A stretch of DNA of 64,000 bases, taken from NCBI RefSeq assembly GCF_041381155.1, contig NC_091134.1, positions 38,523,338-38,587,337 of the forward strand, in the 5' to 3' direction. Shown here piece by piece: positions 1 to 11,700 of the stretch. Each line of letters opens with the position of its first letter. The first letter of the stretch is position 1. The notes under the pieces are model-generated. The model saw nothing but the letters and a program-made list of their open reading frames with translations, did not search any database and was not told where the DNA came from. Source of the stretch: Argopecten irradians. Its lineage: Eukaryota; Mollusca; Bivalvia; Pectinida; Pectinidae. Made by a program: the position numbers and the translations under genes.

Positions 1-128
1 AGGACCCTCTTCCAATTTCTGTTGAAGTCTTATTTGGATTGTAATAGGAATGTAGTGGCCAGACCGGGATTTGAATCTGGGACCTCCGAATTTCGAAGAC
101 CAGCTGAATGCTATACCACTGCATCTGC
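1..128 (-). repeat. tRNA-derived SINE, partial
   Basis: Read on the minus strand, positions 128 to about 56 resemble a tRNA: an A-box-like TGGTATAGCATTCAG and a B-box-like GATTCAAATCC lie at tRNA-like spacing. The remainder (1-55) would be the SINE body. The left end is cut by the window edge, so tail and target duplication cannot be checked. It is not a working tRNA, since acceptor-stem pairing is not evident. Confidence 0.55.
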
Positions 129-1426
129 TTAAGTTATACCTGGTCGCCAATGATCGACACAGTCCAATCCCTTTCTATGGCAGTATATACTCTATGTAAT
201 GAGATTGCACTCTCCCCTCCCTTTCCTCTCCTTAAATATTCCCCTCTTAGTTTTCACTTTATCGGGCAACTGGTCGTGATGGTTTTCTATTCGAGTAGAG
301 TGTACATTATGAGATTGTATACACGATACCTGCTTAAATTTAGTCAAAATTTTCTAACAATTAATCTTGCAATAGATGTAGCAGATATTGCATGTCTTGA
401 ATTAACATCGGAACCCTTCAGATTAGCTTATAAAATTATGCAAGAATCATCTGAACATCTAAAATTAATTTGAAAAATGTTATCACTCCTTCTTTGAGTA
501 AGAAACTCGTAAAAGTTATATATATATATGCATTATATATATCATTTTCTGCTGATTTTATTTGGCATAAACGTCGTACAAATACTTATTTAAATTTAAT
601 ATTGACTTTAAAGTTTTACTCGGTTACAGTAATGACGATTTACGATCTGGGGGTGGGGTATGCGCATGCTAATATACACAGTCAATAGGTCACAGGCTTA
701 CTGTACCTACATGTACAGATTATTTACACCAAGTTACAGAGTAACAGAGCAAAAATTTAAATAGGCCGACAGGGCACCTGTTCAGTTCATTCAAAATACG
801 TCTTTGGTTGTAGAATGAACGATGCACGACTAAATGTGTTTATTGTTGTGACTATGTTAACGATGTATTCTTTCAATATATTTCATTAGTAATTTAGTAT
901 TTTGTACCTGAAAATATCCATGAAGCACTTGCTCTGATTTTCAAAACAAACCGAATTTCAATTTGACCGCCTCAGCTGTAAACTGAAAGTAATTGCTTAG
1001 ACGTTTGAATTCTACACAATTTTAGCGTTGATCATACAAGTGTCTAAATCACAATGATTTATGGAAAATCATTTATTTTACTAATCGTTTATCCGATATA
1101 AACGGAACGCAGTGTCTACAGAATAAGCTATATTAATGATAATTATGAGATTGATAAATATTATTTAGTGTCTAATTACCATTAAATTCAAGTTTAAAGT
1201 AAAAAAATCATCGAAAATGGAATAATAGCATTTAAATACCATGAACTAGTTTAAAAGTTTATGACTGATGGCTATTCTTAAAAATGTATTAACCAGGTAA
1301 ACACATCGTCGTATTTGGGATAAAGTTGCCGACTCTCTCATCAAGTGATTTTACGGTGTACTGATTCATTAAGTGAACATAAACTGAAGATTTTGTGGTG
1401 AACATACTTATACTGGTCTTATTGAC
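129..1426. other. AT-rich intergenic, no gene seen
   Basis: Short open frames occur at 108-473 and 470-688, but their translations are low-complexity and match no family I know; the first also begins inside the SINE. A TATA-rich run lies at about 517-540. This stretch presumably contains the promoter of the phosphatase gene, but no element can be fixed with confidence. Confidence 0.4.
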
Positions 1427-2446
1427 ATGAAGCTCCATATTTTCCCTCGATCATCTGTAGGTCTAGTAAGGAAATGTTGGGAGTGCATGATACAGTGCAA
1501 ATCCTTGCCTGACCATACGTTTGGTCAAGCACGTCCACTGATGAATGACACTTCAAGTGTAAAGCGACTAACAGTCAATAATCTGGAACCGTTCTTACAG
1601 GCTTATGATACATTCATGTTAGACTGTGATGGAACACTATATGGTACTGATCATGTGACCGAGATTCCAAATGTGCCAGAGGCAATATCCAAACTAAGAA
1701 ATATTGGCAAGCATCTGTTATTTGTCACTAATAATAGCATGCATTCAAATGAACGTTATGTAAGCAAATTCAAAGAGGTTGGATTTGATGCAGATGAATC
1801 TGACGTTTTTGGTGTGGCCAATGCATCTGCGTTGTATTTACGAGACATTGCTAAAGTAGATGGGAAGGTTTATGTCATTGGTGGGCAAGGTGTGAAACAA
1901 GAACTTGACAAACACCAACTAGAAAATTTTGGAGCAGGCCCTGATCCAGACCAGGCATCATGGGACCCGAAAAAACTACTTCAAATGGAATTTAAGGAGA
2001 ATGTGCAAGCAGTGTTGGTTGGATTTGACGAACATTTTCACTATAACAAAGTCTTTAAAGCTGTAAGTTATCTCTGTGATCCAAAATGTCTCTTCGTGGC
2101 CACAAATGTAGTGGAGATGGCAGTAAAAATAGGAGAGGGGCGGGTTCAACCTACTACAGGTGCACTAATTCAGACAATTTCAGTACCAGCAAAGCGGGAT
2201 CCCCTAGTGGTTGGCAAGCCAGGTACACTTTTACTGGACTGTATACTTCATAAGCACCCTGGCATTGACTTGAAGCGGACAGTGTTCATTGGTGATGGTT
2301 TGCAGTCTGATATTGCATTTGCAAACAATGTTGGAATAGATTCAGTACTTGTATTAACAGGATCTGGATCCATGGAAAAAATAGACAGTCCTCAAGTTAC
2401 ACCAACATATGTGATGGATTCTTTTGAACTGTTTGCAAAAATATAA
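1427..2446 (+). CDS. HAD phosphatase, phosphoglycolate / glycerol-3-phosphate phosphatase-like, intronless
   Basis: Single uninterrupted frame of 339 residues. It belongs to the HAD family branch that holds PGP (glycerol-3-phosphate / 2-phosphoglycolate phosphatase) and pyridoxal phosphatase, which remove phosphate from small metabolites using an Asp nucleophile and Mg2+. Visible motifs: motif I FMLDCDGTLYG (nucleophile D66, acid D68), motif II FVTNNS (T101), cap-region VGFDEHFHYNK near 198-208, motif III VVGKPG (K264), motif IV GDGLQSD (D290, D295). All catalytic residues are present. The family's usual ATN-D and PGTG segments are altered here (ATNVVEM, PTTG), so it is a divergent member. 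Residues 1-39 are basic and outside the conserved domain; they could be a targeting peptide, or translation may begin at M39. Whether it is a retrogene is unknown; no polyA tract is obvious. Exact substrate cannot be read from sequence. Confidence 0.88.
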   Translation: MKLHIFPRSSVGLVRKCWECMIQCKSLPDHTFGQARPLMNDTSSVKRLTVNNLEPFLQAYDTFMLDCDGTLYGTDHVTEIPNVPEAISKLRNIGKHLLFVTNNSMHSNERYVSKFKEVGFDADESDVFGVANASALYLRDIAKVDGKVYVIGGQGVKQELDKHQLENFGAGPDPDQASWDPKKLLQMEFKENVQAVLVGFDEHFHYNKVFKAVSYLCDPKCLFVATNVVEMAVKIGEGRVQPTTGALIQTISVPAKRDPLVVGKPGTLLLDCILHKHPGIDLKRTVFIGDGLQSDIAFANNVGIDSVLVLTGSGSMEKIDSPQVTPTYVMDSFELFAKI

Positions 2447-3894
2447 CTTTATATATATTTATAGGTATATTATTATAGAAATACATTTTCTGAATATTAA
2501 TAGAATATACTGAACCATACTGAGTTACTTTCTTTCATGTTACTTCATCAGTACTGAATGAAGGAAACAAATTAAAGGGAAGTTGTTCTGATAAATCAGA
2601 ATGTTATATTGATCATTGACTTCACTACAGGATGCTACAGGTCCATTGTCACATAAATCAACCTTTGTGAAGAACTTGTTTATGATGTCAGGTTATATAT
2701 ATATATATATATATAAAGCCAATGTATGTGACCCGACTGACCTTGAATGAATGTCATGGTCACTCATTTGAACAAACTTTATTTGTAGGGCCTCTAGCTG
2801 GGTCCTTTATGCAGGTAATATAAAGTTGTTTTGTTTGTTTGATTGTGAAAGCAATTTACTTGCACAAAGTGTCAAAATTGGTTACCCTCAAACTAAACCT
2901 TCATGCTCCTGAATAAACAACAATCCATGATCACTTTAAAAAAAATTTAATATTGATAAATGATGAGAGTTTACTGCCAGCAAGAACTGGGTAATATTCT
3001 ATAAAGCCCCACAGGAAAAATGCTTAAGTACATTACATGTATCACTTTTAAGAACAAAGCAGATATACATATTCAAATATTCAATTAGGATTTCTCAAAA
3101 TATGTAAAATATCTTAACAGAAAAAATACTTTGGCACATATTTTCTGTCAATGTTTAAATATTAATGTCTTAATACTTAAGTGGATGACTACCAAATTAT
3201 TGGTAATAAACACCAATTCTGACATAACTATATGCACACGTATCTTGATGTAACTCAAAATTTGATCGATATCCAAATATTTGCAATTCTTTCTGAATGG
3301 GTTATTGAACTTATCAAAAGCTTGTCAAACCCGTGTTCTCAACATTATCAATAGTACTGTTACTTTATATAGCTAGTCATTTATAAGTATATTATTTTCC
3401 TCTAAATGCCAATCATCCTAAAAAATTCCATTATATAAATTATTAGTATATACAAATGTTCTTACATATGTTTATTACCACCTTAGCTGTAAATTTAATC
3501 CACAAAATTTACCATTTCTGTCCTTTAACTGACTTGAGACTTTAACAAGCAATTGCAAGCTAAGGTTATTTTATTTCAAACTTCAGAATAAATCTTATGA
3601 TATTTATAGCTATGTTTATTACATGAGAAATGTGTAATTCTGGAACATTTCACACAATAATGTTTTAAAACTAAGAAATTAAATGTGCATTACTTTAAAC
3701 CTCTTTAAATATATATGCAACATAAATTGTATTATCAATACATCACACCTTATAAGAGGAATGTTCAAATTATGTAAGCATTTAATGAAATATATATTAT
3801 ATATGCTATTTGAGGATATAGCCCTACTGACATGATTAATTGAACTTTTCTCCAAGTCAGCTAGCTACCTATATAATATATAGTTAGGTGTATA
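2447..3894. other. AT-rich 3' flank and intergenic
   Basis: No open frame of note. A (TA)n run lies at about 2694-2714. It contains the presumed 3' UTR of the phosphatase gene; no canonical AATAAA lies close to the stop codon. Confidence 0.4.
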
Positions 3895-4108
3895 CAGGGC
3901 CGTTTTCGTTTATTTGGAACAACTTAACTGGTCTGACCGTTTGTAAAGTCATTATTTCAAGTCTACCAATCCTTATGGACCTGCCTTTTTTGATTCAGGC
4001 ATGTGAAGGCTTTGTCAAGGATCATATGAAAACAGCATACAATCACAAGATCCGTCTTAAATTCATTAACAAACAACTAGGTCCAACCAGTCGAACCGTA
4101 TAATCGAA
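3895..4108 (+). mobile_element. ~215 bp MITE with GGCCGTTTTCG ends (copy 1)
   Basis: Starts with GGGCCGTTTTCGTTTATT and ends with CCGTATAATCGAAA, an inverted match of its start. The interior (GGCTTTGTCAAGG, GGTCCAACCAGTC) is shared with the copy at 16629-16845, which has better ends. No coding capacity: a non-autonomous DNA transposon of unknown superfamily. Confidence 0.6.
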
Positions 4109-5460
4109 ACATCCAAGCAATATTTGTGCAAAAGGGGAGATAACTCTTAATAACACTAACGCAGAATTTCCATTGGTAATGGTAAGTTAATTTAGTTTAG
4201 TAAAGCATGATCAAATGAAAAGAATAACTACGCCAATTAACAAAACATTTAACAATAATAATAAAAAAAATCCATATTTTTTTAGATATAAGTATATATA
4301 TATCCATTGCAAAATTAATTTGTGCTAAACTAAAATCATGGAGTGTAAAGTAAAACACCCTAAATCTGACCTCAAAATTAAGCAAGAAAGTTGAAAAAAG
4401 AATGAATGTTAAGTTTGAAATTGAAAAAAAAAATGTATGTACTTTAAATTAAGATTGTATCTTTAACAGTATTCATGAATTACCATGACTTGTATAGTAT
4501 CAGTAATCTTAATGATAATAACAAAACAAATAGCACCTTAATGATTGATTCCACCTTTATATGTTTTCATTGTTTTTGTTCTCCAACAAACATAAGTGTA
4601 AATGTTCTCTGTTGCAACGATGTGATGACAACATTATCAGTATCAAAATACACATGTTCACAGCTAAGTCAAAACATTCCTGTAAGAGGCAGCTTTCATT
4701 GAGGAAATAGACATGAAATTGACCAGTGTTAGGCATAATTGTCACATGAAATTGATTCAATACATTCATAGTGTTATCTTGCCCTAAAACACACTGTAGA
4801 CAAGAATTTGTTATATCTGAAATTTTCTCAATTAATTACTTTACCGTGAGTTTTTGAGTTACATACAAATTTGATATAACCCATGATAGTTTATTTCTGT
4901 GAAAATAAACGGCCAAATACTTTCACAAGAATAAATAATTAGTTAAACAATGCAGAAACCACTCTTCAAAGACATTTTTATAATTACAAAAGAAAAAGAA
5001 AGAAATCACATAAATGAAAAACGAAAATATAACAAAATTGCTCGATGTCTTAACATGAAAGCAGATTTTACAGGTGTTATTTATATTTGATCTACATGAC
5101 TCACTTTGTTGAATGAAGGGAGCACTCGTATCACTACCTATATCGATCATTTCATCATGATTTCATATAAAAAAGTACAACTACAGAATATTGTGTAGGC
5201 TATATAAATCACACTTAAGTTTCATCTTTTAAGTATAACATTATAAATGTAAGTAGAGATGCTTGTTAAGGCTATTCTTATAGTAAAGATAATGTAGAAA
5301 GTACCTTTCCGTACCCGACAGTAAACAAGGGAGGTAATAAATTAGTTGGGGTGATTATTAGGTATCAACGAATTCATGTTACGATATACTGATCTGTCAG
5401 GCTAGAGGGACTTTAATTGGTATACTGTCCGAATAAAGACAGATTCATATATTCTGTCTT
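4109..5460. other. AT-rich intergenic, nothing recognised
   Basis: Short open frames only (for example 4197-4385, 4475-4702, 4923-5150), with no conserved motif. A GGGGAGATAACTCTTA motif at about 4134 is one of many scattered copies of a short sequence common in mollusc DNA. Confidence 0.35.
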
Positions 5461-5463
5461 TGA

Positions 5464-5668
5464 ATATTACATAGTTATCTCCCTTGTGGGTAGGTATATA
5501 TCACAATATTACAGAGTTATCTCCCTTGTGAGTAGGTATGTATTACAATGTTTCAGAGTTATCTCCCTTGTGGGTAGGTTTATATTACAATATTACACAG
5601 TTATCTCCCTTGTGGGTAGGTATGATATCACAATATTACAGACTTATCTCCCTTGTGGATATTTATCA
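5464..5668 (+). repeat. Minisatellite, ~42 bp unit, 5 copies
   Basis: Five tandem units built around GTTATCTCCCTTGTGGGTAGG followed by an AT-rich stretch containing CACAATATTACAG. Copies of TTATCTCCC start near 5474, 5517, 5559, 5601 and 5644. The core is the reverse complement of the GGGAGATAAC motif seen elsewhere in the window. Confidence 0.8.
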
Positions 5669-5925
5669 ATGTTGTAGTTATTACATTTATGTGACCATTT
5701 CTCTGAGAAATTTGATGTTATGATCAAAAGCACATGATGTAACCATCCATACCTACATGTACCTGCAAGGACAGATAACTCTGTAATATGCAAATGCAAC
5801 ATATCATATTTCTTGTAACTGTGCCCGTTCTTCTGTAACGGTCAATTCACCACTGTTTCTGTAGGCATTGACAATATACAGTTTAGCCTCATAATCCCAA
5901 TTCATAGGTCTTGACGGCCCTGCTT

Positions 5926-6118
5926 AATACCGGAGTTTCGAGATCCCAAATCGACGTGGGTAAAGTAAAATTTGTCGTTGATTAGTCCCACCATCCGGTG
6001 ATTATGACATCATTATTTGACGTGAGTTTTGTGGTGTCATAATCACCAGATGGAGGGACTTATTGATGGTAAATTGTACTTTACCGACATTGTTTTTGGA
6101 TCTCGAAACCCCTGTATT
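5926..6118. mobile_element. ~193 bp MITE, long terminal inverted repeats
   Basis: The left end AATACCGGAGTTTCGAGATC and the right end, read on the other strand, AATACAGGGGTTTCGAGATC, are inverted repeats. Matching continues inward for about 80 bases (GGGTAAAGTA, CCACCATCCGGTGATTATGAC), so most of the element folds into one hairpin. A diverged relative lies at 32685-32830 inside the SLC22 gene. Confidence 0.75.
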
Positions 6119-7919
6119 CAAAATGTTCTAGTGGTCAGACTCAACTATCAATATTCAGAACATTCAATGTTGGTACCGTTGACTTGGAGGTTGCAAAGTT
6201 AGATTTTATATTACCTTCCTTAATTATTATACATACTATGGATTATGCATATGTAAATCACAGTAAAAAGTTGTATATATGAACATTGAACATGTACATA
6301 TGAAGATTGTGATGTTGTCACAATACATACAGTTGTATTTTTAAATATATAACCAATTGCATTGCAATGCTTTGCTATATCCTATGAATCTACTTTGATT
6401 GTATTTTCTTTACTTCTGGGCCACTTATTTATGAGGAATACTGAATATGCATATGCTATTTATATATCATGTGTTCATATGTGTCACACCCGGAACAAAA
6501 GTATACAATACAAGTAGTACTCGTGGGTATACACATAATATTGACTTGCGACTAGAAAACATATACCATATAATTTTATCACAAGAATCCACTTATACCA
6601 AGAAACATCACAGAAAAAATAAAAGCTATTTCTATAACTACTGTTCTTGACCCAATTAACACTTAGAGAATTCAAAAAAAATCGAAATTCCCTTTACAAA
6701 AATGTTGCAACAGCACTAGGTTTAAGTTGATTTGCAACAGAAATAAAATTATTTATTAAACTATGTAGTTTTCAATACATTATTTATTTTCCATTTGAGT
6801 TGGTGAACTTAGATATTCAAAATAGGTGAAGGGGACACTTTCAGAAATACATCCATATATATGTATATGGCATTCATTGGGTCAAATTCAGTAGGCTATG
6901 GAGACAAGGATTAAAATATAAATGAAACAATACAAAATATCAGGATATGTAATTAAATGTCATGAGAGATACAAAAACTTCTAAGCAATCATGATCAATT
7001 AAATAAAACAATGAACCTGTCAGCAAACCACAAATCTGTCCATACTTCCAGAAGATATAGAAGAAAAATGGAAATTACACGGTAAATTTAAATCAGATCA
7101 GTGAAAATGTAACTAATGTAGATAAATAATTTCCGACTGATGATTGTCATCAGAAAACTTGAGTATTTTTAAGTAATACTAGACCAAGTAAATTTCGAAA
7201 ATCACATAAAAATGAGATCAACATGGCTATTACATGTACCAAATATGTATATACATATAAGGCCAATTACCGGTATATTTTATAATTTGGTATTAGTACT
7301 TTGGACTGTAATTAGGTACTTAGTATGCAAAATTTCGCTGACATGCCATTAATTGTATGTCACCGTTTCTCCATTTTATTTACTAAAAGGCTAAATTCAT
7401 GTAGACAGAGGTCGGGATCCCTTGCCTCGTTTATGGTAATTTCAAATTGAAAATTGATTCTACGTATCAGTTCAAAGCTTTCCATAAAGTGAAATCAGCC
7501 AACTCATGCGCTTGTCAATATATATCATGTATAACAAATTATAGGTAGAGTTCTAATAGGCTCTGTGAGCACCGATTACAAGCCTTTTGATGTTGTTCGA
7601 TCTAATGATTTTTTTTAGAAGCACTTACTTATATCTGCACTTTGAAGCTTAAGCATGCAAGAATTGATGTTCATGTGATAAGCTTGTATTTTTCTCATTT
7701 TCTTAACAAATAAATGATGTTAATTACTTTTGATTTATTTTGTTTAACATTCTATTAACAGCTAATTTGTCATTTAAGGATTGCTAGGAGGTAAAGGGAA
7801 GGAAAGGAGAATCTAGAGAAAAAACTACCAACCTATGGTCAGTACCTTAACTACTGGGAAACAATTAATTACCAGACAAACACATATTGTACCACTCAAT
7901 ACCTGCTCACAAGAGCAAG
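6119..7919. other. AT-rich intergenic, nothing recognised
   Basis: Only short frames with no family match. No tandem array or inverted repeat longer than background was noticed. Confidence 0.35.
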
Positions 7920-7921
7920 TA

Positions 7922-8654
7922 CAGTGGAACTTGGTTGATACAAACTCGGATAATTCAACGACCCGGCTTAATACGAAGTACTATGCCGGTCACGTCCGAA
8001 TTCCCTCTTTATCTTTGTTTAAAGAACTCAGTCAGATAATTCGAATTCGGAAAACTCGAAGAACTCGGATAATACAAAGTAAATTTAGGGTCCGAATGAC
8101 AAAAATCATACATAAAATGTTCTTATAACTCGAAATAAGATTTTTTGGACAACAAGTTTGCCCAAAATGCCGATTTTCTTTTTCATAAATCTGCTGTAGA
8201 ACAGCATTTCAAAATACATGTATATATCTCAGTTTTATTGCTATAATTTTGCAACTACCATCGGCGATTTTGACATCTCCCTTGTTCACATCATTTTACG
8301 ACATGGAACTAGTCTAGGCCCGTTTTCGGAAGAGTTCGGACAGACGTTACTTAGTTACGATAGTCACATGACGTTGTCGGCAATGATGTTACAATGTCGG
8401 CTAACTTTGGCTTGTTTGACTAAGTGGGACCCACCTAGCGATGTTCAATATTTATTTGATTTTTATCAAAATATTCCGAATCCTAATCACTCATATTGAC
8501 TTCGATTTAGTCCTGTCTATGTATGATTTTCAACATTCTTCTAACTCATGAAAAAAATAAGAAAAATACGGATATTGGGCCTTTAATTCGAACACTCGGA
8601 CAACTCGAAGTTTTATCTCGGTCCCTTCGAGTTCGTATTAACCGAGTTCCACTG
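7922..8654 (+). mobile_element. pogo/Tigger-like MITE with TA target duplication
   Basis: The left end CAGTGGAACTTGGTTGATAC and the right end, on the other strand, CAGTGGAACTCGGTTAATAC, are inverted repeats, each flanked by TA (7920-7921 and 8655-8656). That is the insertion signature of the Tc1/mariner-pogo group. Inside are short repeats of AACTCGGATAAT/AATTCGAATTCGG but no transposase. It ends about 47 bases beyond the stop codon of the Notum-like gene, so it probably lies in that gene's 3' UTR or just past it. Confidence 0.8.
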
Positions 8655-8701
8655 TAGCTCATTTCTTAAAAAGACACAATAGAAGAAAGACTACATATAC
8701 A

Positions 8702-11700
8702 CTAATACGTTACAGTTTTACAGTTCAGTATCTGTGAGAAATGACGGTCCTCAATATATTTGACTGGATGTTGGTGGTGATACCATCGTGATAATGCTTG
8801 CTGTAGACTACTGTTGTTCACACTCACGTCCCGCTGATAAAACCACTTAGTCAGTAATAGAGTATGTGCAGGACATGAAGTAATAAACAGGCCGTCATGG
8901 ACAGACTGTTTCACTGGCTGTAGGGCTCGTAACATAGCCAACTTATACTCGTTAATCACAACAACTTCCTGTGGTGGACACTTCTTGAACGGACAAGTGA
9001 TGGCCAGAGCATTGTTAATGTACCAGGAGTCATGGAGAGAGCTGATAAGAAACACTGGTGTGAATAAATAGTTGTAGAAGTAGAGGGGGTCCATGCAGCG
9101 ATACGTTATCGACGATGCGAGACTGGATGTGCACTCCTGGATGGCTGGAGCATCTACAACAGATAGTAAAACCTGCTGGTAATCTGGTTTTTAGTGTAAA
9201 TTTTCTCTATTCAAATATATTGAATATAAATTATTCAGAAGGAAAAATAGACGATGTAATTTATATAAAAGAAAATATTAAGACACAGAAATTGTTATAA
9301 TAAAGTTTGTGAAAAACAGAAATTTTTCTTTCAAAAGTGGACACAGAAATTGTTATAATAAAGTTTGTGAAAAACAGAAATTTTTCTTTCAAAAGTGGAT
9401 TTTTTAAACTTCAAAGGCGATTTTTCAAAAACAGAAAATATTATTTTTTGAGGGTAAATTCTCTGACAACATTCACAACATGGAACCAACTGCAAAGGGA
9501 GCAATTTGGGGAAGATTCCTCTTGTGGTTTGTGATTATATATTACCTTGTAGCTGGTTATTTTCGCAGAGATGGTATTTTCATGATTACGCAAGTCATTG
9601 CTATAATCGTACAAATTCTATCAGCAAAATATGTGAAATGGTTGAGTTATGTACATATCCTTAAAACAAGATCGTAAAAAAATAAACTGCTAAAATTTGA
9701 TGTCGTCGTTTATAGTTTAAATCGCAAAAATTTTGACCCTTGAAAATAACTAGCTAAATAGTATATTAAGAACATGTTTAAAAGGGAGGGAAAAAGGGAC
9801 AAACAGAAAGATGGATGAACAGATTACAGATCATAGATGAAAGGTAGATTGAATGGCTTGCTTGGTATTGAGTTAGGCTAAAATGGTTTGATGAAGGAAA
9901 GTTGTTGTTTTTTAATTATAAATGTGACTATTGTATTCACTAAGAGCAGTTCTCTAGTCATTGTTTACCTGCTATTTGGTGAAGGTGAAAGACATCTTTT
10001 AGGGTATCCTTCATTTTGTGCTTGCCATAGATGTTCTGACTATCCACAAATAGCATCCCATCAAGAAGTGCATGTATGGATTTCACGGATGTTAGTTTCT
10101 TCCGTAGATGGTCAACATTGATAAGAGCAGCCAGACCTCCAGCTGTTAAAACAGAATTTAGAGCCTTTTCAGTATTAAAGGAATGCATAGCTATTCTGCA
10201 AAACAAAAGTAAGGTTTTTGCCTTAATATTTGTCATTTAGTTGTGATGTTGTAGAGGTAAATGGCATTTATGTGGTAATTCAATGTTGAAATTGGTAATA
10301 TCATCAATTTTAATCAAATCTTGATCATTCTCTCTTAAAGCACATCAAACACCTTCATCTGTCACAGTATATGAGACACACAAAATTTCATAACTATACT
10401 GGTACACAAAAAATTAATGTAGAAAGATGATAAAAAGGAAAAATGCCTATCAATAATGCAAGCATGATCTTATTTATGGTAAAAGTATCACATAAAGTTG
10501 TTTTTTCTTTTCATGACTTGACTAGGCCAAGTGTTTATCTCATCAGACCACACAATACTATGTGACTAAGTAGGAGGGATGGAGGAACGGAATCTGGGAC
10601 AACTGATGGATAATCAAAAACTGTTGCAAAATTTTGTACACTTTCTCTTGGATTATTTTGTGGCTTACATGAAGATCCAGCGAGGATAACTTTTTCAGCT
10701 GCTCCAAAGTTGGTATTCATCTGTAGGTAATCAATGACTGCTGTTAACACATGTGTCCCCCGTAGATACAACGGCTTCCCCTGATGGATCAAGGGTTCCG
10801 GTCTGTTGCCTGTAGTAGACAACAGTAATTACACCGTTATTCTTGTACACTTTAAACAACTTCAATTCTGGCCTGTTTCCTGTTAATCAACAGCAGTCAC
10901 ATCGTCATCCTTTTACACATTTACTTACCGCTTTATTCAATATATATATATATATTTCTTTTAAAATTGGGGGTAAGTACAGTGAATCATTAACTTAAAA
11001 CAAATAATAATCCGTAAACACATTTCATTACAGAAATAGACAAGTTAGTGTTGTTCAGAAGTCATTATTTTGGTTTAGTATGGTTTTAACTACTGAGAGG
11101 AATGAGTCAATACGACGGAGGCCCCTCTAATAAAATGCATTTTGATTACAAATGATTATTTGTGTATTAAGTTTTAATTCAAAATAACTGCTTTATTACA
11201 CATGTCAACTTACCTAGGAATGAGCCACCATCACAGTAAAGAATTTTGACCATGTTCCAGCGGTAAAAGTCAGGATTTTCCTCTTCATTTGCTGATAGAA
11301 TACCAGTAAAAGGGAAGAAGATTGGAGCTATGGCACTTGATCCTAGAGCTGTAAAACTCCTGTAAAAGACAGATATTTGGGTACCAGTAAGTGTTGTTCC
11401 TAACATTTAGGTATAGACTGTCAAGGTTCTCCTTGCCTTTAAGTGTTTTTTCTTAAATATCTCCTTGCCTTTAAGTGTTTTTTCTTAAATATCTGAAAAC
11501 TTCTCGACAGTTTGTGATTTGCAAGCTCTCTTTTGCTCTCATAATCTATCAGTATATAAATTGACAATCAATGATGTCTGATGCAATATCTAATCATGAT
11601 CTTCTAGAAGAGATTAGAATTTCTAAAGACACTACTGATAAAATTACATTACTACCAGAACACAGTCATACCGTACCTGTTATAGCAGTCAACAGGTGTA

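Noticed and set aside
108-688. Two consecutive open frames of 121 and 72 codons
   Set aside because: Start inside a SINE; composition is AT-driven and no conserved motif is present.
9480-9677. Hydrophobic 65-codon plus-strand frame
   Set aside because: It lies in an intron of the minus-strand Notum-like gene, is AT-rich and has no relatives I recognise.
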